Source: Eledone cirrhosa
Taxonomy: Eukaryota; Mollusca; Cephalopoda; Octopoda; Eledonidae
Length of the DNA stretch: 64,000 nucleotides
Assembly (NCBI GenBank): GCA_964016885.1
Contig: OZ024743.1
Span: forward strand, 18,253,872 to 18,317,871
Direction of reading: 5' to 3'
A program made the translations under genes and the position numbers. The notes below the pieces were generated by a model. That model saw only the letters and a program-made list of their open reading frames with translations. It was not told the origin of the DNA and did no database searches. Positions 47,232-57,869 of the stretch are shown piece by piece (within the stretch, counting starts at the first letter, position 1; the number at the start of each line of letters is the position of its first letter).

Positions 47232-47473
47232 TGATCGTTAGAAAGCGCATACAGTTTCCTTATACGAAAGCGACCTGTGATTCTACATATGATAATTCTG
47301 GCAAATGCATTCCAGTATTTCATACATATTAATATAACAAATGAATACTTAACATAAACCCTTTTTTAAATTAAAGAGAGCACATTTGTATTGAATGCGT
47401 GCAAAAGTAGCAATGTATTGCATTCGAGGATGTGTCTAATACGCTAATCATATGTTTGACTCACATGGTGATA
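47232..47473 (-). repeat. Dispersed repeat, inverted copy of 29697-29950
   Basis: Aligns in reverse with 29697-29950 from CGAAAGCGACCTGTGATTCT to GTTTGACTCACATGGTGA. AT arrays flank it on both sides. No protein recognised. Confidence 0.85.
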
Positions 47474-47651
47474 TATATATATATATAGAATGATTAGGTA
47501 TCAAGAGAGAGAAGAAAACGGAAAGATAGGCGATACATATATTTAGTTGTCAATGGTTTATGCATATGTGCTCAATATTCGTGCCTACAGGGTTAAATAT
47601 TAGAGGCGTCAATATTTAGTGGACGAGAAAAAAAATAATAAGCAGAGCGAT

Positions 47652-47802
47652 TATAAAGGAAATAAATACAAAGAGTTTAAAACCGTTATATAATAGTTCG
47701 CCTACGTACGTTTCGCTCTGAATGGGCTTATCAAGGGCATGGAAAGCAAAATAATGATCAATATAGGACCTAGGAGGGAATTCACGGTTAAATTAACATC
47801 AT
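47652..47802 (-). repeat. Left inverted repeat (pseudo-LTR) of the PLE at 48137
   Basis: Reverse complement of 50571-50745: shared AATACAAAGAGTTTAAAACC, GGGCATGGAAAGCAAAATAA, TGATCAATATAGGACC. On its minus strand it holds CTTGATAA, a hairpin, GAAACGTACGTA and GGCG, which looks like a hammerhead with a damaged CUGAUGA box. Confidence 0.8.
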
Positions 47803-48136
47803 CGTTCATTTTTCCCCTCTGTGCAAGTGCTGCTATTATCATAGAGCAGGGGGAGTAACTCTGGCCGGTGTTCCAACAATCAGTCCCATGTGGATTTGTA
47901 TACCTGTTCATATGCTGGTGTTTAGCATCTTTATATTATGTGTGTTGTTTCACTAGTGCCAGTACAGGTCGGGTGTGGGGTGTACATATATTATTTAGTG
48001 GATGTTGCTTCACTAATGTTTGTTCGAGTATGGTTCACGGTGTACATTTGGTTCACAGATATTTGTTTATACTGCCTGCCCACCGGGGTGTTATGGTTCG
48101 GGCAGGAGGACCCAGTTCGTAATTTTCATGTCACAG

Positions 48137-50580
48137 TCGCCTCCCAGGCAAAATACGACGCCTGTATCCGGTGTTTACAATTAATAACTGATTCTGCTCT
48201 GCTGTTTATGGGCTCGTGGGGTGTTCTTATGATGTAGTACAGCTCGATGAGGCAGAGCTGGCATTTCCCCCTGAAGTTGTAGGGTGCAGCCCTACTAACA
48301 ATATCCCAGTGTGTGGAGAAGCTTATGTTGGCGTCTTGTAATGTGGTGACGTAGTTGGCAAGCCATATTGAGTGCCCTATATTTTGTTCCTGGATGAGTG
48401 GAGATGCGTTCTAAATCTCGTTTTAAACTGGCCAGTGGTGGCTCCTATATAGGGTTTAACTCCGCTATGGCTAGTTACGGTGCACCTATAAATAACCTTA
48501 TCAGTCAGGCAATTTCCCCTGAGAGGGCAGTCTCCCCTGTCACGGCAGTTGCATTTTCCGTTACAGTCGCTCCTAGTTCCTGAAGTAAAGCTATTACTAT
48601 TGCTATCTATGCTGTTATCTATGTCGCTAACTCTTTCATTGGTACTGTTATCTCTCAAGGCGTGCGGTGTTGTACCATTATTATTCCGCACACTGCAGCC
48701 CGTTTTGCTGCACGTGGGTGACGCGTGTGGGTCGCCAGTATATTCTCCAATCACGCCCTGGTTACGTGTGTTTCGTCCGCCGGGGCGGCCATCAACCCTA
48801 TTTAGTGCTGTTAGGAGGGCGTTATGGTTATTAGTGTGTGTTGTCAGGTCTAGATGTATCTGTGCTAAGGTGTAGTGTTTTGTTAATCTTACTGTGATTA
48901 GTTGGTCCGATGATTTCAGCTAGATTGGAGGTGGCAGAGAAGGATATTTTGTTATTGTTCCTGTTAAGTATTTTTCTGTATTTATGATTAGGTGGGAAAT
49001 TTCTCTCCAAGGCTTCGAAGAATATCCTCGGTACGTCGGAGGCCACACCCCGGAGGTAGGAGGGTGGAACCAAATGATATAACGGTGGCGTTTCCGCTTT
49101 ACAGTGGGTTTGCTTCAAGTTGTGCCTCCTAGTTGACAGTACTTACGATTGTCCCTGTGCTGTAGCCGGTTATGCGTCCCCATTACTTTATGTTCAGGTT
49201 GAGGCGCCTTATATCCGTACTTTTTATGTGTGGCTAGACGTGGGTTGGAGGGTGTTGGTAATAGTCCGCTGCTGTTGCTGGTCTTATAGGTAGGGAATAA
49301 CTTTAATAGGCTGCAGCGGGTGGCGTTACCAATCGGGTAACACTTACCATACTGTCGGTTGTCTTGGTCGCCACTCATGTAATTAAAGGTGTGGCCAAGT
49401 TTCTTAGTGTGGTTCTCTATACTATAGTTCTTGACGCTGTCATGGCTGTAGCGTGTTCTGTTATAGGTATCGCTCACTATAACATTTAGTCCTACGTTGG
49501 GGTTGGTTTCTAGAGCTAGCGTTAAGGGTGTAGGATATTTTCCGGTTAAAACCGGCATTTAGTAAAGCCTTATTGTAATATTCGACCGCTTGGTTGAAGA
49601 TATCTTCATTTCCGGAGAGCCTCGAGATCCTATGGGATATGCTATATACTATGGAGTTGAGAGTAGACTTGGGGTGGTTAGATGCATAATTTATATAGGA
49701 CAGGATCTCACCGGGATTATGGTATGGATTGTATAGGAACGTACTCAACTCCAGGGTTACCTCTAGGAAATTGACTATTTGGTGGTTGAGGTCCATGGTC
49801 ACTGATAGGCCATATGTCTTAAAGAACCCGTGTATACGCTTGTTAAGATTCTCTATCCTGCGGGGGCTGTGGCTTCGCACGGTAAACAGGGCATCGTCCC
49901 TCTATACCACGCCCTGTAGGGCCGGTATCTCGTCCCTAATTCTATGGAGGAGGTATATGCCGACCAGGTTGGTTACTTGCGCTGGACTCCATCGTGATAT
50001 CAACGTTATCAGGACGGTTGGTTCTGGTCCAGTAGGAGCCATCGAACTCTATATTATTTCTACGCGCTGCGAGCACAATATCTATCTCTTTCCTACTGAG
50101 GCTAGTATTAGACTTAGCTAGGATAAGCGCTTTATTTAGGAGTATGGGGGAGATTGATGCATAGTAGCCATCTATGTCAAACTGTATGAACTTGAGAGTT
50201 GTTTTATCAGGAAACTCTGTGAACCAATTAATGACCTGGTAGGTGCTGCTCCAGAGACAGACCTCGGCTTTATTATTGAGTTCTAGTAGTACTCTATCTA
50301 GGATCACTTTACTAATTTTACCTATATCCGAAGTAGATGGGCATATAAGTCTAATAGAGGGGTTTTCATTAAAGTTACATTTGTGCTCCTTAAGAGAGAA
50401 TCTAGGTGTCATAGGGAGATATGGGTTGGTGAACTTATCTATGTCTAGGCTAGTAACTATGTCCTTCCCTACCCTATTTATATCACTGAAAGTGCTAGTT
50501 TGTGATTTCTTATAATTTTTATGTAGTTCCTTATAAATGAAATGTTTGTACTTGCTCACGTCCATCTTATACAGCTTCTA
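48137..50580 (-). pseudogene. Penelope-like element RT (YRDD type) with GIY-YIG, near full length but broken
   Basis: The minus-strand frame from about 50565 (MDVSKYKHFIYKELHKNYK) runs through TPRFSLKEHKCNF, NPSIRLICPSTSDIG, FIQFDIDGYYASISPILLNK (motif A) and NVDITMESSASNQ (motif B region, then a shift). The catalytic box reads GVV, stop, RDDALF near 49905: the Tyr codon of YRDD is TAG. The frame continues with LNKRIHGFFKTYGL, IVNFLEVTLELS, ISHRISRLSGNEDIFN, YYNKALLNAGFN, a long Asn/Ser-rich linker (49558-48760), CNCRDRGDCPLRGNC, VIYRCTVTSHSG, PYIGATTGQFKTRF (GIY-YIG), then after a stop CQLCLIELYYIIRT and CKHRIQAS. It is the most complete member of its type here and shows what the element encodes: RT, linker, Cys-rich block, GIY-YIG, Cys/His tail. 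Confidence 0.87.
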
Positions 50581-50737
50581 ATGATGATGTTAATTTAAGC
50601 GTGAAATCCCTCCTGGGTCCTATATTGATCATTATTTTGCTTTCCATGCCCTTGATAACCCATTCAGGGTGAAACGTATGTAGGCGCACTATTATATAAA
50701 TATGTTTTAACGGTTTTAAACTCTTTGTATTCATTTT

Positions 50738-50745
<8 letters not shown>
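50571..50745 (+). repeat. Right inverted repeat (pseudo-LTR) of the PLE at 48137
   Basis: Mirror of 47652-47802. It lies just outside the N-terminal end of the PLE frame and abuts an AT array. Confidence 0.8.

Positions 50746-50812
<67 letters not shown>
50746..50812. repeat. (AT)n microsatellite
   Basis: Pure AT, between the PLE inverted repeat and the hammerhead palindrome. Confidence 0.96.
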
Positions 50813-50813
<1 letters not shown>

Positions 50814-50852
50814 GATATTAACAAATGGAAACTATATTTATAAAACCATATC

Positions 50853-50917
50853 TATTTTATTATACATATTTCAAGGATACCATGTTAAATGATGGTATGC
50901 TTTCATCAGACAAAATA
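50853..50917 (-). ncRNA. Hammerhead ribozyme, left palindrome arm
   Basis: Minus strand: TATTTTGT, CTGATGA (50903-50909), stem II AGCATACCAT / ATGGTATCCT with one mismatch and one loop difference from the other arm, GAAA, stem III ATATGTAT, cleavage A, ATAAAATA. Confidence 0.75.
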
Positions 50918-51010
50918 CAATATATACCAGTTTTATAAATAAATATTGACATACCCAATATTTGGGTATGTCAATATGTCAATATTTATTTATGAAACTG
51001 GTATATATTG

Positions 51011-51075
51011 TATTTTGTCTGATGAAAGCATACCATAATTTAACATGGTATCCTTGAAATATGTATAATAAAATA
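51011..51075 (+). ncRNA. Hammerhead ribozyme, right palindrome arm
   Basis: Stem I TATTTTGT (51011-51018) with ATAAAATA (51068-51075), one G-U. CTGATGA at 51019-51025, stem II of 11 pairs with one C-C mismatch, GAAA at 51056-51059, stem III ATATGTAT, cleavage A at 51067. All core bases present. Confidence 0.78.
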
Positions 51076-51117
51076 GATATCGTTTTATAAATATAGTTTC
51101 CATTTGTTAATATCGTA

Positions 51118-52900
51118 TATTTACTCCAAATCTTGTCGAGTGTTTTATATCAGTTATAAAAATATTTGCTTGTTGTATCCCAACAATTTAAATAGAACTT
51201 TTTCATATATATATATATATATATTTACAGTCACATGGATCCTAGTAAATATTAACAATTATAATTATATATATAACAAATATACTATTAAACAGTAAGT
51301 ATGAGAATGTATTATGAACATCACAGAGATGTGGTTTCTGTTAACGCTCTAATGCTCTATTACAAAAAAAGTAATTATTAAATTCGGACACATTTGATGT
51401 ACAATTCCTTTTAGTATAGAAATCTTAGACGCGCAATACTGGTGTGATATGCTGTATGAAGACTCGTTGCAATTTTCCAGACATAGTACTATTCTTGCCA
51501 TCACGTTTCCCCTGGATAGAATATGTGGGTTGGGAGAGTGTGAGAAAGTTATAGTCAGCGAAATTTGGAGAAGTTAGGGCGATGATATTCATAATATAAC
51601 ATTCAATTTATTACACATTCTAAAATTAGATCTACACTTAGAATGCTGTGTATTATTTTTCGTCTGACTTGAATTTGCTAAAGGCAAGTAACTTTTCGTA
51701 ATGATATTACGTCTCATTTAAATATTTCTCTTTCCTCTTTGGTCACACTGTGCATTACTTTACATCAACTGTCTAGTCATTTTGAGTCGGGATATAAAAT
51801 ATTCAGAAAGAACAAACTTTACAAGCAACATTTTAAAAATAAAAGATTTTTAGCAAGTTATATAATATACGACCTATTGAAGTTACGCCAGTGAGAATAA
51901 TAGAAATCGAAGAAAAATGTTACTGTTTTTCATTACACCTAAGAGTGAAATACAGAGAAAGCCAGATTAATAAGTAAATTGGATATGTGTTGTTATTATA
52001 CTAAAACTATGCTAAAATGAACACTTTGCCTTACATTAATCTTTGGGGATTGTAGATTGCATTAGTGACTGATTATTAGAATGCAACAGTAGATAGTGAT
52101 AAATGATAAATAGGTCTTTCAAACTTACTATTTCCGCAAATTCACAATACATAAATTATTGTGAACATGTTGAAATTCGCGCCAGGCTAATGTTATAAAC
52201 ACGTTAATAATCAGTCTTGAATATATAAATGTAAAATTCTTGTCTGCATATTATCATCATCACTTTCAATACCATAAATATCTGAGATACTGTGTACAAT
52301 TAATATGATTATACTTCATTTATCTCTTTTCAAATAATGAAATATCTCTGCAACTGATATGATGCGAAATTACGTAGCTATCACATTTCTATACTACAAT
52401 ACATGTTTCATCTCAAAGACTTTAAGATTTTAAAACGGGGGTATATTTTCATAACGGGATTTACTTTTGTATAAACACTGTATAATGAGCTATTTGTTCA
52501 TAATGAGCTATTTATTTTATACTCATGATTACCTGATAACAGGTTTGAGATAATGGTAACTAAAGGAAAAACTGATTCAAATGAAAGATCAAGCATTTCA
52601 CACAGATACCAACCAAATGACGCTCGATGATACAAAATATAATTGCTTCCAATTGAAAGTTGATGGTTTTTTAATTGTGGTACATAATGTTTGCACAATC
52701 TCATGTTGCAATAACTGGAACTCTACAGCACAAAAGCAATTGCCGTACTTTCCACTAAATGTTCATGAAAAACTCTAAGAACTCTGTCAATATAGTTATA
52801 TAACTTCAATCAATAGTCAACGATGTCCAGTAGTTTGGACATCTTTAAATATTCAGTAAGATCATCCTTTAAAAGCAACATTTTAATCGTAAAAGTGTGG
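51118..52900. other. 1.8 kb unique AT-rich sequence, nothing recognised
   Basis: No ORF above about 70 codons with a recognisable motif, no SINE and no tandem structure. Probably ordinary non-coding DNA. Confidence 0.45.
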
Positions 52901-52905
52901 TTACT

Positions 52906-53640
52906 TTATTTAAGAATGTTGCGAAAAATAGTTTTACGGGGATATGATACATATAGAAGTTTGTATCTTAGTAAAGTGTTAGTTTTATTTTTTGTTCTCG
53001 AGAAATTAAACCAGAAAAAAGCCTTCTGCCTCTCAGAAGATAGTGGCCAAGACTTTCGACATTGAACATTCAGATTTTGCTTTGACTGACCCACCTATAC
53101 CTCTGGGCAGCCACTGCCTCGATTTAGCTTTGTTCTCGGGAACGTAGAGCCACGTTTCATCCCTGTTAAACATGTTTTGGTTAAAAGCTTAATGGTCTTC
53201 ATCGCACTAGTTTAACATTTCAATCGAAATACCTGTCCTTGTTTGCTGCTGATCTGGACGCAACAGCTTTGCTAGCCATCTAGTGAAAAGCTTGCTCAGC
53301 CTCAAGCTCCCTCCCAGAATTGCGTGTGCAAAATGCAGGAAGATGTAGATTGTGTCGGCTAATTATTCAGTGGTTATTCACCTAGCCTTTTCAATGAGGT
53401 CACGAACAGCATCGATGGTTTCCTCACAGACTGACGTGGATGGCCTGCCACTGCGGGGTTCATCATCAACCTCATCTCTTCTACGTCTAACACGACTCAT
53501 GAATTTGTAGGGTTTTGATTTCTTTGGGGCCTTGTCCCCATTAATATGTTCCAGAGCATCCAATATTTGACTGCTCTTCAATCATAGGTTCACATTGAAT
53601 TCCATCTCAATTTTTAAGGAGTTTATGCTACTCGATCGCG
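52906..53640 (-). pseudogene. Mariner-type transposase remnant (GVQW3-like)
   Basis: Minus strand: SSQILDALEHINGDKAPKKS with the HTH/linker RSGRPSTSVCEETIDAVRDL (53378-53575) is followed by a deletion. LSKLFTRWLAKLLRPDQQQT then resumes, and after stops DETWLYVPENKAKSRQWLPR contains the first catalytic Asp of the DDE/D triad. SKVLATIF and EAEGFFLV follow to about 52990. The second and third catalytic acids and the C-terminus are not found. Several stops and frameshifts. Mariner transposases cut and paste at TA; no terminal inverted repeats were identified. Confidence 0.8.
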
Positions 53641-54660
53641 TATTGACTTCGAACTAGTGACACCGCATTCCAACATGCATTTAAGGGTTTATGTTAGAAA
53701 ATCTTATGACACGTTAATTCGAGAACGTACAGGTGCATTGAAATCAAAATCGCCGCATATGACTTTTGGCTATGTATGTTTTCCGAGTGCATTTTGAAGC
53801 CCCTTCGTATATATTTTCAAGAACCCTCGTATTTATACACATACTTTGCATGCAAATATGCATAATCTTTGCAGTTTAGAAGGAAAATATATATGTATCG
53901 AATCAGGGAACGAATTATTGAAAAAAGTTTCAAATATATCTACTGTATACTACATATTGACACTAACGCCAAGAAAGCTACCTAAAGGGCATTTTACACA
54001 TAGGTATTAATTATTTTCAGCAAAATATGAAGTTATCAATGTTTGGATTTTCATAATGTCTTTCTTAAAGAGCTTCATTGTCATTTCATGCTAGATAAGT
54101 CGACATAAATTCCCAATAATTAATATAAATAATTGATTTTAAAATATTATAAATTAAAATTGTATGAAAACAATATTAGTTTTATCCGATCAAAAGCGGT
54201 TATTTTAACATCGTCAGTAATTGAATAATTAACATGAACACATTTTGCTGATTTCATTTCGACTCAAATAAATCAAGCGAAATAACGTGCAATTAATATA
54301 AATAAGATTAGTTTTGTAAGTAAAATACATATATTCAAAAAAGTTGTGCCTTAAGCTAGTCACAAAACATTAATTGTTAGGACACGCTCAGAACTGTAGA
54401 ACAGACACGGAATTATCGGAAGCACTCTTACTTACCCCCACCCCCCGCCCCCACCCCCCATATAATATATATATATATATATTCTAGAGTTGGGCCAGTT
54501 CGATACAGATCGAACCATGAGCAGATGAATAGCGAAATGAATGTCACCAATAAATAAACGTAACAAAAGCTTAATAAATCGTCCTGAATTATACACACAC
54601 ACACACACACACACATACACCTTCCCCCCACACACACACATACACACACACACACACATA

Positions 54661-54706
<46 letters not shown>

Positions 54707-55157
54707 TATAAATACGTATGTGCGAAACCATGTCGAATTGAAAGTTGGATGAGGAGGTCATCACGATACTGTTATTCTGTGTATTTCTTTAGTTTACATT
54801 CTTCATTCTTTCTTCATAATTTTTGTCTTTTGTTGTTCTCCAAAATATATATTTCTCCCGCGATCACATTCTCGCTGTTCTCTACTCCTCTTCACTTCTT
54901 TAATTTTTCTACATAAGTATATACCACTTTTATTTCTCATCTCATGGTTCCGACTCTCTTTCTTCCTTTCTCTCTCGCTCCCTCTCTCTCTCTCTCTCTC
55001 TCACTCTCTACGTTCTTTCGCTAAATATGTAGTTATATTTTAACCCTACATTTTGGGATCCACATAGCAAGCAGCTGTTCACATTTACCTACGTGCTCAG
55101 ATTCCTACAATTTTATGAAAATTCGATCGTTTTCAATATATATATAAATATATATAC
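53641..55157. other. Unrecognised AT-rich sequence with simple repeats
   Basis: Unique sequence to about 54425, a C-rich run at 54436-54460, CA runs at 54592-54658, (AT)n at 54662-54710 and CT runs at 54970-55010. No element recognised. Confidence 0.4.
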
Positions 55158-55854
<697 letters not shown>

Positions 55855-55935
55855 AAAGTAGAAACAATTATTTAAAGTAGAAACAATTATTGAAGAAGTA
55901 TAAACAATTAGTTAAAAAGTAGAAACAATTATTAT
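55855..55935 (+). repeat. Tandem SINE-tail fragments
   Basis: AAGTAGAAACAATTATT recurs four times with small changes, like the 3' tail of the OK/OR SINE without its body. Confidence 0.7.
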
Positions 55936-56095
55936 TATTATCACTATTAGTGCAAATATGCAACTTAACAATTTTCTGCATATCCGCAATTGACAAAGCA
56001 TCTAATGCTGAAACTGGTATTGTAAATACATTTGATATCTCAATGAAAACATCTCTTCAACATTTTCTACTATTTGTTTTTATATATATCAACTT
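55919..56095 (+). repeat. 177-bp direct repeat, copy 1
   Basis: Starts GTAGAAACAATTATTATTAT and ends TATATATATCAACTT. The second copy, at 56543-56719, has exactly the same length and only a few substitutions. The pair brackets an (AT)n array plus the left half of a hammerhead palindrome. Confidence 0.9.
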
Positions 56096-56114
56096 GTATG
56101 TTACTTTTCTACAT

Positions 56115-56117
<3 letters not shown>

Positions 56118-56173
<56 letters not shown>
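56118..56173. repeat. (AT)n microsatellite
   Basis: Pure AT inside the segment bracketed by the direct repeats. Confidence 0.95.
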
Positions 56174-56176
<3 letters not shown>

Positions 56177-56304
56177 AACGTTTTATTTAAAATTGTTGGG
56201 TTACAACGAGTAAATATTTTATAACTGATATAAAAGCACTCAACAAGTTTTGGAGTATATTTACGATATTAAACAAATGGAAACTATATTTATAAAACCA
56301 TATT

Positions 56305-56370
56305 TATTTCATTATATATATTTCAGGGATATTATATTTTAAATATGGTATGCCCTCTTCAGACAAAATA
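56305..56370 (-). ncRNA. Hammerhead ribozyme, PLE pseudo-LTR type
   Basis: Minus strand: TATTTTGT, CTGAAGA (56356-56362; N7 is A, allowed by the consensus), a stem II with several mismatches, GAAA, stem III ATATATAT, cleavage A, ATGAAATA. Stem I has two wobbles. Confidence 0.65.
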
Positions 56371-56542
56371 CAATATATAAACAGTTTTATGAATAAATTT
56401 GACATACCTTAAACTTTACAACTTCCATTTAAAAAGTTGTTTTCGTAGTGAAAATGTTAAGGACAGTTAGAAAGAAAGACGAAGAGAAAAAAGAAAGAAA
56501 GTGTATAGTGCTAAGGACAGTTAGAGAGGAAGACGAAGAAAA

Positions 56543-56719
56543 GTAGAAACAATTATTATTATTATCACTATTAGTACAAATATGCAACTTAACAATTTTC
56601 TGCATATCCGCAATTGACAAAGCATCTAATGCTGAAACCGGTATTGTAAATACATTTGATATCTCAATGAAAACATCTCTTCAAAATGTTCTACTATTTG
56701 TATTTATATATATCAACTT
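56543..56719 (+). repeat. 177-bp direct repeat, copy 2
   Basis: See copy 1 at 55919-56095. Confidence 0.9.
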
Positions 56720-56903
56720 TATATATATCAACTTTCTTCGTCTTCCTCTCTAACTGTCCTTAGCACTATACACTTTCTTTCTTTTTTCTCTTCGTCTTTC
56801 TTTCTAACTGTCCTTAACATTTTCACTACCAAAACAACTTTTTAAATGGAAGTTGTAAAGTTTAAGGTATGTCAAATTTATTTATAAAACTGTTTATATA
56901 TTG

Positions 56904-56969
56904 TATTTTGTCTGAAGAGGGCATACCATATTTTTAATATGATATCCCTGAAATATATATAATGAAATA
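56904..56969 (+). ncRNA. Hammerhead ribozyme, mirror copy
   Basis: TATTTTGT (56904-56911), CTGAAGA (56912-56918), stem II GGGCATACCAT / ATGATATCCC, GAAA (56950-56953), stem III ATATATAT, cleavage A at 56961, ATGAAATA. Core complete. Confidence 0.68.
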
Positions 56970-57039
56970 AATATGGTTTTATAAATATAGTTTCCATTTG
57001 TTTAATATCGTATATATATATATATATTATGATAAATGG

Positions 57040-57570
57040 AAACAATGAAACGAAATTTCATTTCTCACTCACTCTAAGTACGGTTGTTACTTAAATATAA
57101 GTATGTATACGTACATACATATATGTATCCAGACGTACAGTAGTATGTATATATATACATACATGCACACATATATATATATGTACGTATGGATTTACCG
57201 AGCGTTTATTATAATTCTCGGTTTGTTTGTAAACAAACATCACGAATTAAGCCGTACAGTGTTTAGCAACCATCGTTGCCCTTTTGTTAAACACTGGCAA
57301 AGGAACGATGTACTAGTTTCAAGCTTATTAGCTATCGTCAGCACCGTATACCTTCCTGCCAGATGATTGAACGTCTGAATGTATATACTTTCGATAGCTG
57401 ATAAGCTTGACGATAGTTAATAAGCTTGAAACTAGTACATAGTTCCTTTGCCAGTGTTGAACAAATGGGCAACGATGGTTGCTAAAAACTGTACGGCTTA
57501 ATTCGGTATGTTTGTTTACAAACAAACCAAGCATTATAATAAATGTTCGGTAAATCCATACGTATATATG
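57040..57570. repeat. ~435-bp hammerhead repeat family, inverted pair
   Basis: 57040-57360 is a minus-orientation copy, nearly full length (TCCATTTAT-type end to GTTTGTAAACAAACAT and AGCACCGTATACCTTCCTGC). 57390-57570 is a partial plus-orientation copy, so 57176-57350 and 57390-57566 mirror one another. Confidence 0.85.
57305..57347 (-). ncRNA. Hammerhead ribozyme, best copy in the ~435-bp repeat
   Basis: Minus strand: ACGGTG, CTGACGA (57335-57341), stem II AGCT-AATA-AGCT flanked by a U-U pair, GAAA, mini stem III ACTAGT, cleavage A, then CATCGT. Stem I is 6 pairs with one G-U. Every invariant core base is present. The mirror copy at 57407-57443 has TTGACGA and no stem I partner, so it is dead. 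Confidence 0.75.
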
Positions 57571-57869
57571 GGTGCATGTATGTACATATATATACATACT
57601 ACTGTACGTCTATATACATATATGTATGTACGTATACATACTTATATATTATGCAATTATGTATACATACATATATATATCGGTGCGTGTGTGTATGTGT
57701 GTGTGTCTTTATGTATGCATGTTTGTTTGTGTGTGTGTATAAATAGAAAGGAACATACTTAGAATGAGGAACACAGCAGATACAGTTATTAAAAAAATGA
57801 TGTTATACATATGTTACGATTAATGTTGTCGAAGATTAATTTTGTTGTTATTAGTTTTTCATGAGAAAT
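57571..57869. other. Simple-sequence tract
   Basis: TATGTATACATAC and GTGTGTGT-type degenerate repeats, then about 120 bp unrecognised. No gene. Confidence 0.5.

Larger units (their letters stand above)
50813..51117. repeat. 305-bp near-perfect palindrome carrying two hammerheads
   Basis: Arms 50813-50960 and 50961-51117 are reverse complements. The centre is GACATACCCAATATTTGGGT and there is no spacer. The right arm has an 8-base duplication (ATGTCAAT). Each arm starts with ATATTAACAAATGGAAACTA and contains one ribozyme. Confidence 0.92.
56262..57010. repeat. Interrupted palindrome with ~280-bp arms carrying two hammerheads
   Basis: 56262-56543 and 56731-57010 are reverse complements: TTAAACAAATGGAAACTATA at the outside, GAAAGAAAGACGAAGAGAAA and its mirror at the inside. 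The 187-bp spacer is mostly the second copy of the 177-bp direct repeat. Confidence 0.9.
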
